From NCBI GenBank assembly GCA_018815925.1, contig JAHIWS010000028.1, positions 1 through 56,236 on the forward strand: a stretch of DNA of 56,236 bases. Reading direction: 5' to 3'. The notes under the pieces were generated by a model. It was not told the origin of the DNA. It did not search any database and saw only the letters and a program-made list of their open reading frames with translations. The translations under genes and the position numbers were made by a program. The DNA is from Nanobdellota archaeon (GTDB taxonomy: Archaea > Nanobdellota > Nanobdellia > Pacearchaeales > GW2011-AR1). Shown piece by piece: positions 1-8,775 of this stretch. The first letter of the stretch is position 1. Every line of letters starts with the position of its first letter.

Positions 1-2275
1 AGCTTTTGCCCTCGCACTCAACTCCAGATTTCCAAGCTGGATGAGCTTGTCTTTGGGTCCTATCGATATTTTTTCGACAGGGCACCGCCCCAGTCAAACT
101 GCCCGCCTGCTGCTGTCTCCTAAAGGATGAGTAATTTTAGCAAAAATGGGTAGTATTACAAGATTGCTCAACAGCCACCAAAATGACTGCATCGACGCTC
201 CTACCTATGCTATGCGTTTCGGATAAAATCACAACAACAAGTTGCAGTAAAGTTCCACAAGGTCTTCGCTTCCCACTAGGTGTTTGTGGCATGTGCACCA
301 CACAGTATTTTCAGAAGGTACTAATTAGGGACAGTGACAACCTCGTTAAACCATTCATGCAAGTCGCAATTCATACGACAGGGTATTGCGCTACCTTAAG
401 AAGGTCATAGTTACCTCCGCCGTTTCATGGGGCTTAGCTCCCTTGAAAAAGAGTTTCACACACCACGACTGGGCAGGTCTCACCAAGTATACAAGTCTTT
501 GCAGATTAGCACTTGGTTACGTTTTTGGTAAACAGTCGGGCCGTCCTTGTTACTGAGATCTATTAATGCATTCAGGTTCTTGCGAATAAAAACACAAAAA
601 TAGACATCCCTTCAGCCGAAGCTACAGGACTAACTTGCCGAATTCCCTTAATTAGTTTAATCTTTCAGGTCTTAGCCTATTAAGCTAGGGCACCAGTGCC
701 GGTTGTGGGTACAGCTAATTAAATCAAGTGCATAATTTTTTCACTGGATCTAGGAATCAGAGATTTTGTTTAATAGATTCATTTGTATCTATGGATTACC
801 CTCCTCAAATTTCTCTATCAAAACACTCTTTCGAGTGTTCGCCTATCCTAAACCAAATTATACCCGTAAGACTTAATCAGTTCAGGAATATTAACCTGAT
901 GTCCATCGTTGAACTCCGTTAGGATACAACTTAGGTGCTGACTAACCCTCGGCTAAACGATATTGCCGAGGAAACCTTACCCTTACGACCTTATTCATTC
1001 TCAGAATAATCACATCCTACTATTACCAGGATTCTCATTGGTTTTCGTTCCAGCCTTTCTCTCGAAAAACCTTCTGCACAAAAACCACGCCTGCTTACCC
1101 GAACACTCTAATGAGTGCCGCTAAAGTATCGGTATTCTGTTTAGCCCCGTCCATTTTCAGCGCCCTGAACCTCGATAGGTGAGCTGTTACGCTTTCTTTA
1201 AATGATAGCTGCTTCTAAGCTTACATCCCTGGTGTCTCAGGTTCAAGACAACTTTTGTTACACTTAACAGAAATTTAAGGACCTTAACTTTAGTCTCCGT
1301 TGTTCCGGTTTCGGAAATGTATCTTACATACACACCCTGTTTCTTGTTTTAAACAGTTAATAGCTTCTGAGTTGGAAAAAATTCCGTAAGCATTAGCCCC
1401 TGCAAATTTTATCCGTACTTTACACCATTAACAAGCACAACAAGACTATACGTAGGCATATTTCAGCAGGAACCAGCCATCGCTGAGTTAGATAAGCTTT
1501 TCACCCCTATTCACAGGTCATCCAAGTGCATGTCCACAACACTGGTTCAGGCCTCCATCCCCCTTTCGAGAGACTTCACCTTGCCCATAAATAGATCACC
1601 CAGCTTCAGGTCTAATCCATATGACTAATGCACTTTCATACTTGCTTTCGCTTTGGTTACCCAATAAAATTGGTTAGCCTCGCCATATAGAATAACTCCC
1701 TGGCCCGTTTTTCAAAACGTACGTTACAAACCTTTCTCTTGCGAGTTAAGGTCAGTAACAAAATGTAACTGCTAGATTTCAAGTCTTTTCACACTCTGAT
1801 AAGAGTACTTTTCAGCTTTCCCTCGCGGTACTAGTTCACTATCGGACTTTGGTTTTATTTAGGGTTAGCAGTTAATCCTGCTGTATTCAGACCTCCAATC
1901 CAGGAAGCCCTACTCTTTTAGAGCCTGCCATAGAATTTTAGAATATGGGACTATCACCCTTTATAGTGCTGCATTCCAGCAGACTTTTTCTCAATTCCTT
2001 AGGCTTAGCATCCACCACATCTCTAACTTCTTTTCAAAAGCAGATTCAGTTTGCCCTGTTCCCTTTTCGCTCTCTGCTAATAGGGGAATAACTAATTGTT
2101 TTCTCTTCCTACTGGTACTAAGATGTTTCAATTCCCAGTGTAATTCCTCATCTCTGAGCATTCAGAAATCCTAGGATCAAAGCTTACTTGCAACTCCCCT
2201 AGGCTTATCGCAGCTTGCCACGTCTTTCATCAAAACCAAAACCAAGCTATCCTTCTAACAGTATAAATAAAGACA
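1..2275 (-). rRNA. rrl: 23S ribosomal RNA, 3' part outside the window
   Basis: Large-subunit rRNA read on the minus strand. Near the left edge the complement of the universally conserved domain V segment (GCACCGCCCCAGTCAAACTG, about 83-102) is readable. At the other end, GGCTTATCGCAGCTTGCCACG (about 2202-2222) is the complement of the conserved 5' region ending in GCTGCGATAAGCC. About 600 nt of the 3' end, including the sarcin/ricin loop, lie beyond position 1. The 5' end is set to about 2275 by comparison with other archaeal 23S genes and is good to about 20 nt. No intron-sized insertion is evident from the spacing of conserved blocks. All open frames inside are spurious. Confidence 0.95.
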
Positions 2276-2372
2276 ACCAAAGTTTTTCTTTATCAAACTT
2301 TCCTTTAAATTAAAGTCAAGCCTGATTAGACAACCATAGTTATCATAGTAGTATGTATTCTGAATATACCAA

Positions 2373-2508
2373 GTTAGAACATAAAGTTCTAACTAAAAAC
2401 GAACGAAATTAAAATTTCGTTCAGTGGGATTCTTCTGTGTAATATTATCATAGAATATCAATTTTTTACATTGATTATTCTCATTTTGATACAGTATTCT
2501 AAATACTG
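2373..2508. repeat. Hairpin-rich 16S-23S spacer (23S leader side)
   Basis: The 400 nt between the 23S 5' end and tRNA-Ala hold no gene. They contain three perfect inverted repeats: GTTAGAAC at 2373-2380 with GTTCTAAC at 2386-2393; GAACGAAATT at 2401-2410 with AATTTCGTTC at 2413-2422; and CAGTATT at 2492-2498 with AATACTG at 2502-2508. In archaeal rRNA operons the spacer forms processing stems cut by the splicing endonuclease. Such a role is inferred here; no bulge-helix-bulge was modelled. Confidence 0.5.
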
Positions 2509-2593
2509 CACCATTTCTCAATAAATGAGCATGATTTGAAATGTGAATTTTATTGTTTACTATTTTATTTTGTGTTATTTAATTAATCCAAAA

Positions 2594-2633
2594 TGGACCT
2601 GCCGTGAGTTGGGCTCTGAACAAGTTCAGGCCT
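2594..2633 (-). pseudogene. Degenerate tRNA-Ala fragment (acceptor/T-arm end)
   Basis: The 20 nt at 2592-2611 are identical to 2674-2693, the 3' end (T-arm 3' strand, acceptor 3' strand, discriminator A) of the intact tRNA-Ala 82 nt away. On the minus strand the fragment begins AGGCCTG (2633-2627), which can pair with the copied CAGGTCC except at the first position and keeps a G3:U70-like pair. The D-arm, anticodon arm and 5' half of the T-arm are missing. An adjacent inverted repeat CTGAAC/GTTCAG lies at 2616-2629. It is best read as a decayed tandem copy or processing element, not a functional tRNA. Confidence 0.5.
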
Positions 2634-2675
2634 GTATTTCAAAACAAGTTTGAAACACAAACAAGTTCAACTTAA

Positions 2676-2782
2676 TGGACCTGCCGTGAGTTGAACACGG
2701 ATCTCCTCGGTTCTTTCCTTAAAACCATTTTACTGATTTTATAGTTGCAAGCGAGGTATCTTAGCCGTTGGACAACAGGCCC
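2676..2782 (-). tRNA. tRNA-Ala(UGC) with a 35-nt intron
   Basis: On the minus strand the acceptor GGGCCTG (2782-2776) pairs with CAGGTCC (2683-2677), and the discriminator is A. The third pair is G:U, the classic alanine identity element. The anticodon stem is CCTCG/CGAGG, and the loop begins CTTGCA, giving anticodon TGC. The T-arm is CCGTG-TTCAACT-CACGG. The D-arm carries GG in its loop. The total is 107 nt against 72 nt of mature sequence, so a 35-nt intron follows the anticodon at the usual 37/38 site. CCA is not encoded, which fits the CCA-adding enzyme at 32680-33960. The gene sits between 16S and 23S, the standard position for tRNA-Ala in many archaea. Intron ends are precise to 1-2 nt only. 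Confidence 0.93.
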
Positions 2783-2983
2783 CCAAAAGACACCTAGTGG
2801 TTTCTTTTGTAAACTTCCCTCTCGACATTGTGAAGTTATTTTTTCCTTTGCCTCCGACGGAAATCACAAATTTTTAACCTGTGATGTCTATTTATTTTAG
2901 CCAGTTGTGTTTTTTAAGGCTTTTGATTATGAAAAGGGTATGTAGTAGTGTATCTAATTGTTCTCTATTTTTTAAAATAATTT

Positions 2984-4433
2984 AGGAGGTGATCCATCTG
3001 CAGGTTCCCCTACAGATACCTTGTGACGACTTAACCTACCTCATCTAGTCAAGGTTTTCCTTCGAAAAGTTTCACCATAACTAAACTTGGTTGGTTTGAC
3101 GGGCAGTGAGTGCAAGAGACAGTGACGTATTCACCGTTCGTTGCTAACAAACGATTACTACGGATTCCAGCGTCATGAGGCTGAGTTACAAACCTCAATC
3201 TGGACTGAGATGAACTTTAAGAGATTGGCTTCACCTTTCGGTGTTGCATCTCGTTGTATTCACCATTGACGCGCGCGTGTTGCCCAGGGCTGTCGGGCTA
3301 TACAGACCTAACGTAGCCCACACTTTCATCCTTGTTACCAAGGCAATCTGTATATAGTTCATTAGTAAATATACATGTGGGTTTTGCCTGTTACCTGATT
3401 TAACAGGTCATCTCACGACACAGGCTGACGTCGGCCATGCAACTCCTCTCAGCGTGTCAGGTAAGCCCTTCAGACTGACCTTCATTCTGCTGTCGGTCCT
3501 GGTGAGGTTCTCTGTGTATAATTAAATTAAACCGCACGCGTCACCCGTTGTAGTGTCTCCCCGCCTATTCCTTTAAGTTTCGGCCTTGCGACTATACTTC
3601 CCAGGTAGCACACTCTCCGGCTTCCCTTCAGCACCAATGCCTCTCGAGGAGGAACTGATGTTTAGTGTGCAGAGTTTACTGCTAGGACTACACAGGTATC
3701 TAATCTGTTTTGCGCCCCTAGCCTTCATCCCTGACTGTCAGAACTGTTCTCGTAAGATGCCTTCGCTATTGTTAGTCCGTTCAAGATTAAAACATTTTAC
3801 CGCTACTTTGAACGTACTTCTTACGTCTCCCAGTCTCTAGCTTTACAGTACCTCCTGCACGCCTTGTGTTTGAGACACAAGATTTCACAAGAGGCTTATA
3901 GAGCAAGCTACGGATGTTTTAGACCCAATAAAAATGGCTGCGACTTGGACCGCTAGTATTACCGCGGCGGCTGGCACTAGTCTTACCCAGTCCTTATTCG
4001 TAAAACTTTTTACATTCCACAAAAGCTTTCCAATTGGAAAGCACTCTGGCTCAAACTATCACGCTTGCGCGCATTGTAGATTATTCCTAACTGCTGCACC
4101 CCGTAGGGCTGGGAATAGTATCTCAGATTCCCTCTCAGGGCCTCTCCGTTAAGAGCCCTTACGGATCATTGCCTTGGTGGGCCATTACCCCGCCAACAAG
4201 CTAATCCGCCGCAGCCCCATCCTTGGGCACGAGTTTGAGAGATTAATCTTTCCAGGGTAAATCTCCTATCAAGTATTAGACTTAGTTTCCCAAGCTTATC
4301 CTTGACCTAAGGGTAGGTTAGCTACGTGTTACTGAGCAGTTTGCTTTTTACTAATTCCGAAGAACTAACAAAAAAACTTGCATGTCTAAGTGCAAACCAG
4401 AGAGCCGCAGCCGCCAGCAGGATCAACTGGATT
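2984..4433 (-). rRNA. rrs: 16S ribosomal RNA
   Basis: Complete small-subunit rRNA on the minus strand, about 1450 nt. The 3' end has the anti-Shine-Dalgarno as AGGAGGTGATCC (2984-2995, complement of GGATCACCTCCT). The 5' end reads ATCCAGTTGATCCTGCTGG (complement of about 4414-4432), a diverged form of the archaeal start. The 530 loop complement TATTACCGCGGCGGCTG lies near 3957-3973. Length is normal for an archaeal 16S and no intron is apparent. It is transcribed first, followed by tRNA-Ala and 23S. The terminal bases were placed by homology and may be off by a few nt. Confidence 0.97.
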
Positions 4434-4640
4434 TACAATTTCATAATAAAATTCAATTGCGCAATTTTCATGTAAGACAGAAAATTACTTCACTCATATC
4501 CTAACTAACAGCTTAAAAAAATAGTTGTTTACAACTAGATGACTGCCACTACATACCTCATACCTTAACGTATGTTAAACATGATTTAATACGCAATATT
4601 AAGGCACTCATCTTAATCACAAGATTTGTAAAAGTTAGGA

Positions 4641-4650
4641 GTTTATAAAT
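4641..4650 (-). promoter_or_regulatory. Candidate TATA box of the rRNA operon
   Basis: On the minus strand GATTTATAAACTCC gives an archaeal TATA box (TTTATAAAC) about 210 nt upstream of the 16S 5' end. A hairpin CTTTC-TA-CGAAAG (4651-4663) sits immediately upstream of it. Start of transcription would be expected about 25 nt downstream, near 4617, leaving a leader of roughly 185 nt. The 4434-4640 leader holds no gene. Confidence 0.5.
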
Positions 4651-4720
4651 CTTTCTACGAAAGATTTGTATTTTTACCGACGGAATAAAGACTTTTAATA
4701 ACTTTTCTAGAAATTTAAAA

Positions 4721-4730
4721 ATTTATATAC
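4721..4730 (+). promoter_or_regulatory. TATA box of the 3'-phosphoesterase gene
   Basis: ATTTATATAC lies 21-30 nt before the ATG at 4751, the spacing expected for an archaeal TATA box driving a leaderless or nearly leaderless mRNA. No Shine-Dalgarno is seen before the ATG. Confidence 0.55.
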
Positions 4731-4750
4731 TAAAGTTTGTTTATTTTTTT

Positions 4751-5122
4751 ATGCCAATCTTTGTAATACATGAACATTTTGCATCACACCACCATTGGGA
4801 TCTTCGCCTAGAAATAGGAGGAGTATTAAAATCATGGGCAGTGCCTAAACAACCTCCCAGGACAAAAGGGATTAAAAGACTCGCAATACAAGTTCCAGAT
4901 CATCTTTGTAGTTATGCTAAATTTGAAGGAGAAATTCCAGAAGGCCAGTATGGTGCAGGAAAAGTTGAAATTTGGGATAAAGGAAAGTTTCATTTAATAG
5001 AAAAAAACAAAAATAAAATTGAGTTTGAACTTAAAGGAATAAAACTTAAAGGTAAATATGTTTTAATAAAAACAAAATATGGAAAAGATCCTGACAAGAA
5101 CTGGCTTTTTTTTAAGATTTAG
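4751..5122 (+). CDS. Stand-alone LigD-type 3'-phosphoesterase (PE) domain
   Basis: At 123 aa this is just the PE domain that forms the N-terminal module of bacterial LigD. Family members trim 3'-phosphate or 3'-ribonucleotide ends of DNA using Mn2+, preparing them for end joining. The signature HEHFASHHHWDLRLE (residues 7-21) supplies the expected metal and phosphate ligands His9, His15, Asp17 and Arg19. VPDH supplies His51. SWAVPK and FEGEIPEGQYGAGKVEIWDKG complete the family pattern. No ligase or polymerase domain is attached or adjacent, so it may act with a separate ligase or as an RNA/DNA end-cleaning enzyme. It is monocistronic, next to the rRNA operon. Confidence 0.9.
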   Translation: MPIFVIHEHFASHHHWDLRLEIGGVLKSWAVPKQPPRTKGIKRLAIQVPDHLCSYAKFEGEIPEGQYGAGKVEIWDKGKFHLIEKNKNKIEFELKGIKLKGKYVLIKTKYGKDPDKNWLFFKI

Positions 5123-5287
5123 ATTTTAGGAATTCTAAATGGATTTTCGATTAAGGATTATATAAGAGTTTTCTTAATCCTACTCTTAGTGAAAAAAGTG
5201 AAAGCATTATTAATCTTTTTTTATTTGAGTAATATTTATAAAATATAATTCTTCTAATTATTTATAAAAATATATCCAGAACTTTAA

Positions 5288-6133
5288 TTATTTTTCCCCT
5301 GTCCAAAATTCTAAATCAGGAACATTTTTCTTAATTCCTTTGGTTTTACAAAAACCTCTTGTTAAAAGATAAAAAATAACCCCAAGACTTTTAGGACTTT
5401 TGTTATTTCCTATAATAACTTTATCAGCTCCTTTTGAGAAATTATTAGTGTCACAAATCATTAAAACTTTTTTATGAACTTTTAGAGTATCATTTAAGGC
5501 ATTTTTATCAAGCCAATGATCAGTGATGATTGTTAATTCATTTTCAAAAAAATCAGAAAGTTGTGTATTTGTTAAAATTCCTGCAGGATATTTTTTAGTA
5601 AATATTCTTATCCCTGTTAATTCTGAAAACATTTCTGCAGCTTTCCATCCAGCTTGTCTTTTACAAACAAGTATAATGTCTTTTGCATCAAATTTACTTA
5701 AGAACTCAACACCTTCTTTAATTTTCTCATCAATTAAATCTGTATTAAAGATAGCTAAACCATCAGCCCTCCTCCTATAAACAAAAGGTCTCATATTAGG
5801 TGTAACAACTTTAGTCCCAAGATAAATACCTGCTTTAACATACTCCTCAAGAGGAATAAGCATGTCTGTTTTTTTCTTAATTTTTACTTGCTCTTTTAAT
5901 TCTTCTGTTTTTATTCCTTCTACTTTTTTAGCAAGTTTTTTTGCTTTTTCTAAAAGAGCTTTTTTTCTTTCTTCTAGAGATTTTGCTTCATTAGAATTAT
6001 CTCTGCTTTCAGCTTCTGCTTCCTTTATTGATTTTTCATCGAGAGCTTCTTCTTTAGCTACTTCTTCAGAAACTCCAGATTCTTCAATATCTTCTATTAT
6101 TTCATCTTTAATTTCTTCTTTAACATCTACCAT
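5288..6133 (-). CDS. rps2: Ribosomal protein uS2 with acidic N-terminal extension
   Basis: Small-subunit ribosomal protein S2 (archaeal/eukaryotic SA type). Residues about 90-281 carry the core: YLGTKVVTPNMRPFVYRRRADG near the start, then LAIFNTDLIDEKI, AAEMFSELTGIRIFTKKYPAG and ILTNTQLSDFF. Ahead of it lie about 88 residues rich in Glu, Asp and Lys with likely coiled-coil character (SLEERKKALLEKAKKLAKKV). That extension is absent from ordinary archaeal uS2. A start at a Met near the core would give a normal length, but the frame is open, Glu-rich and codon-consistent to the ATG at 6133, so the long form is preferred. It is the last gene of the enolase-led run, 39 nt after the preceding gene. 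Confidence 0.92.
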   Translation of the reverse strand: MVDVKEEIKDEIIEDIEESGVSEEVAKEEALDEKSIKEAEAESRDNSNEAKSLEERKKALLEKAKKLAKKVEGIKTEELKEQVKIKKKTDMLIPLEEYVKAGIYLGTKVVTPNMRPFVYRRRADGLAIFNTDLIDEKIKEGVEFLSKFDAKDIILVCKRQAGWKAAEMFSELTGIRIFTKKYPAGILTNTQLSDFFENELTIITDHWLDKNALNDTLKVHKKVLMICDTNNFSKGADKVIIGNNKSPKSLGVIFYLLTRGFCKTKGIKKNVPDLEFWTGEK

Positions 6134-6172
6134 AAGGATTCAGATGAAAATTAGTTTAAAAAGTCTTTGGTC

Positions 6173-6502
6173 TTAAAATCCAAACACTAAAAGAATAAAC
6201 CCTAAAATCATAGTAATAGTATTAGCTATTAAAGAAATTAAAAGAGCTTTCCACCACTTCATTTTAAACATAAGCATAATTAGGACAAATTCTACAACAA
6301 ATACAATAAATTCTACTAAAAATATACTTTCTAAAGTAGAAAACCTAGTTGCTAAAGGCCAGGTAAAACCATTTATTAATAAAGCATAAAGTGCAGCCTT
6401 ACTAACTTTTGATTTTGTTCCTATTACATATACTACAAATTCTATGACAAAAGTTAATCCAAAAACAAAAAGTTTAATGAGATAGTAAAGTAGATCAATC
6501 AT
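6173..6502 (-). CDS. Small polytopic membrane protein, unrecognised
   Basis: 109 aa with about three hydrophobic stretches (residues about 5-25, 50-75 and 85-109) and a short basic loop (GTKSKVSKAA), so an integral membrane protein. I do not recognise the family. Its ATG overlaps the stop of the preceding gene by 4 nt (ATGA), which implies translational coupling with the anchored protein at 6499-7089; the two may work together. The uS2 gene follows 39 nt downstream. Confidence 0.7.
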   Translation of the reverse strand: MIDLLYYLIKLFVFGLTFVIEFVVYVIGTKSKVSKAALYALLINGFTWPLATRFSTLESIFLVEFIVFVVEFVLIMLMFKMKWWKALLISLIANTITMILGFILLVFGF

Positions 6503-7089
6503 TTCTTTCTCTTTACTAAGATTGTAATAATAATTGCAAGGGAGATTAACGAAATTAAAACATAAATTATTGTTTTTAGATATTCTATTTCTTTTTTTAC
6601 ATTATCTGGCTCTATTTTAACTTTTGACAAATCAATAGCATAAGTATTTATTTCTTCTGTTACAGTGCTTGAATCAGAAACGGTTTTGTATGTGTGTATA
6701 TTTTTAATAACTTCTTTGGCACTTATAGATTCCATAAAACTAAAGTACTCTGAATAAGTTTTTTCATAATCAACATCTTCTGCCTCCATAAATTTTTGTG
6801 CTTCTCCAATATCCCATTTATCTTTTTCTATTACAAAAATAGAAAGATCACATAGCTTATAATACTGGTTTGAGATTATTCCCTCTTCTACTATTTTTAT
6901 AGGACACATATTAAGACCAGGCCCTTGATTTTCTATTGGTGGAGCACTTATGAAAACATAATTAGGATAATCAATGATATTTGTTATTTTATTAATCACT
7001 GTGATTGGATGATGTCCTGGCAGAATAACATCTGCACTAATTAGTGGTATTATTAAAAGAATCATAATAAATATTCCTATTATTTTCAT
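6499..7089 (-). CDS. Secreted, C-terminally anchored protein, unrecognised
   Basis: 196 aa. Residues 1-19 (MKIIGIFIMILLIIPLISA) form a signal peptide. The exported part spans about 20-165. A C-terminal membrane helix at about 168-190 (LKTIIYVLISLISLAIIITI) is followed by a basic VKRKK tail, giving an outside-facing protein with a short cytoplasmic tail. Two Cys (CPIK, KLCDL) may form a disulfide. The family is not recognised. It overlaps the next gene by 4 nt, and its own start overlaps the stop of a 16-codon frame behind enolase. Confidence 0.7.
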   Translation of the reverse strand: MKIIGIFIMILLIIPLISADVILPGHHPITVINKITNIIDYPNYVFISAPPIENQGPGLNMCPIKIVEEGIISNQYYKLCDLSIFVIEKDKWDIGEAQKFMEAEDVDYEKTYSEYFSFMESISAKEVIKNIHTYKTVSDSSTVTEEINTYAIDLSKVKIEPDNVKKEIEYLKTIIYVLISLISLAIIITILVKRKK

Positions 7090-7136
7090 ACAGGAAGAAT
7101 GTTTTTTTGCTTTAAAAATCTCTCTATAACTTCCAT
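7086..7136 (-). CDS. Possible 16-aa leader ORF behind enolase
   Basis: ATG at 7136, two nt after the enolase stop, encodes MEVIERFLKQKNILPV. The stop (TGA at 7088-7086) overlaps the ATG of the next gene as ATGA. The exact fit between two operon genes is suggestive of a coupling peptide, but 16 codons can arise by chance. Confidence 0.25.
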   Translation of the reverse strand: MEVIERFLKQKNILPV

Positions 7137-7137
7137 T

Positions 7138-8319
7138 TTACTTGAAGTTATTTTCAATCTCAATAAGCCTCTTTATTTTTTCCTCACGACCATATCCACT
7201 TATTCCACACTTTAGAAAATCAGCTTGAAAACCAAATGCCAAGTCAGCTAAAATATTTTCATTTGTTTCTCCACTTCGATGTGAAAAAATTATCTTAATA
7301 TTGTTTTTTTTAGCTAATTCACAAACTTTTTCAACTTCAAGTAAAGAACCACACTGATTTGGTTTAACAATTATAGCATTAATGCTCTTCATTTTTATTG
7401 CTTTTTCAAGTCTTTTAGAATTTGTTACTGTTAAATCATCCCCAACAATAAGACAATCTTTTGTTTTTTTTAATAATTCTGAGAATCTTTCAAAATCTTC
7501 TTCATTAAACCCATCTTCTATATAAAGTATTTTATAATTTTTAATCATATTTCTAATATATCCCAATTGTTCTTCACTAGTTCTTGTTAATAATGGATTT
7601 TCATAATGATATTTTTTTCTTTTGTAGAAAGAAGATGCAGCTATATCAAATCCTATTTCTACTTTTTGATTTTTGAGTATATCTAAAATTTCTTTTTCAT
7701 TTAAAGAAGTTATCCAAGCATTTTCATCGTTTTTCTTATTTTTGAAATTAGGATCTTTTTCTTCTAATATTGTTCCAATTTTCTTTTGAATTTCTTTATT
7801 TAATTCAAAAGCTTCTTTTATGGTTTTTGTTTTAGGAATTAATAAAAATTCCTGAAAATCAGGTTTTTTATCTTTTGTTTGAGAATGTTTTCCTCCCCCA
7901 ACACAATTTCCAACTAATCTCGGGAATTTAGGCTTCTTTATTTTAGCAAAGAAATCATGTTTAGGATTCACCAATTCCCAAATTTCTTTTTTTTGCTCTT
8001 TTGCTAATGCCTTTAAAACACAAAATTCTAGGGCAGTAATACTATTAGCACCAACATGCCTATCTAATATATCCTCTATTCTTCTCAAGTCATTAAAATT
8101 CTCTATTTTTTCTTCTGAAAAATAATCACTAAATTTCTTTAAGGTGGTTATGTCCAATTCAAGGCTTTTCTTGTATGCTTTGCCTTCGTGTTTTCCCACT
8201 GATTTTCCACTTGGTGAACTAGATTTAAATTTACCTGCATTAGTATTTATAGTGACTTCAATTGTTTTATCTTTTCTAGAATCTAAAATAGCTTTTGCAT
8301 TCACACTCTTTATTATCAT
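7138..8319 (-). CDS. eno: Enolase, compact divergent form
   Basis: Phosphopyruvate hydratase (2-phosphoglycerate to PEP) of glycolysis/gluconeogenesis; 393 aa against about 410-430 usual. The N-terminal domain begins with AKAILDSRKDKTIEVTI and SSPSGKSVGKHEGKAY. Visible active-site elements are GGGKHS (substrate-loop His region), FQEFLLIP (Glu), DENAW (Glu, where typical enolases read GDEGG), GFDIAASSFY (Mg ligand Asp), YIEDGF (Mg ligand Glu), GDDLTVTN (Mg ligand Asp), IIVKPNQCGS (catalytic Lys) and SHRSGETNEN. The GDEGG to NDENA change is odd but keeps the Glu. A separate promoter precedes it, and it leads a run ending in uS2. Confidence 0.93.
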   Translation of the reverse strand: MIIKSVNAKAILDSRKDKTIEVTINTNAGKFKSSSPSGKSVGKHEGKAYKKSLELDITTLKKFSDYFSEEKIENFNDLRRIEDILDRHVGANSITALEFCVLKALAKEQKKEIWELVNPKHDFFAKIKKPKFPRLVGNCVGGGKHSQTKDKKPDFQEFLLIPKTKTIKEAFELNKEIQKKIGTILEEKDPNFKNKKNDENAWITSLNEKEILDILKNQKVEIGFDIAASSFYKRKKYHYENPLLTRTSEEQLGYIRNMIKNYKILYIEDGFNEEDFERFSELLKKTKDCLIVGDDLTVTNSKRLEKAIKMKSINAIIVKPNQCGSLLEVEKVCELAKKNNIKIIFSHRSGETNENILADLAFGFQADFLKCGISGYGREEKIKRLIEIENNFK

Positions 8320-8340
8320 AAAATGAGAAAAGAAATAGCG

Positions 8341-8349
8341 TTTATAACC
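8341..8349 (-). promoter_or_regulatory. TATA box of the enolase operon
   Basis: On the minus strand GGTTATAAACGC sits about 25 nt before the enolase ATG at 8319, in the 80-nt gap after rpoK. This suggests a leaderless transcript independent of the exosome superoperon. Confidence 0.5.
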
Positions 8350-8399
8350 TTTTTTGTAAAAAAAGTTATAGGTGGATAATGTTTTCCTTGGTCATATAT

Positions 8400-8774
8400 T
8401 TATTCTTCTTCTGCAGTATCTTCTCCACCTTCTTCTTCATCTTCAGGATTAGCGAGTTTCATTATTTCACCTTCTTTCACAATTTCTTCTTCTTCTTTAA
8501 TCTCTTTTTTTTCAATTTCTTTGTCACTTAATTTTTTTTCTTTAGCTCTTTTTAATTTTTCTTGTTTTTTTATTGGAAAAGGTTTTTTTATGGAAATTGG
8601 AAGTATATTAGAATTAAATTCTGTTTCAGCTATTTTTAAGGCATCATAATTTATTTTTTCTAAATCTTCTGGACTAATTTTGATTAAAAGAGGAGCGTTC
8701 ATTGCAATTTGTAAGGCCCTTGCTCCAAGAATTCTTGCACGTTCATATTTTGTGAATTCTTGTATATTTGTCAT
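8400..8774 (-). CDS. rpoK: RNA polymerase subunit K (Rpo6/RPB6) with acidic tail
   Basis: Archaeal omega/RPB6 homologue that clamps the largest RNAP subunit. KYERARILGARALQIAMNAP (residues 9-28) is the conserved core helix. About 55 residues follow as core (EDLEKINYDALKIAETEF, ILPISIKKPFP). The usual protein stops soon after; here about 50 more residues, mostly Glu and Lys (EKKEIKEEEEIVKEGE, then NPEDEEEGGEDTAEEE), form an unusual charged tail. It is the last gene of the superoperon, 1 nt after rrp42. Confidence 0.93.
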   Translation of the reverse strand: MTNIQEFTKYERARILGARALQIAMNAPLLIKISPEDLEKINYDALKIAETEFNSNILPISIKKPFPIKKQEKLKRAKEKKLSDKEIEKKEIKEEEEIVKEGEIMKLANPEDEEEGGEDTAEEE

Positions 8775-8775
8775 C

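Noticed and set aside
183-4152. Open frames of 64-84 codons within the rRNA genes
   Set aside because: They lie inside highly conserved 23S and 16S rRNA sequence and have no protein features.
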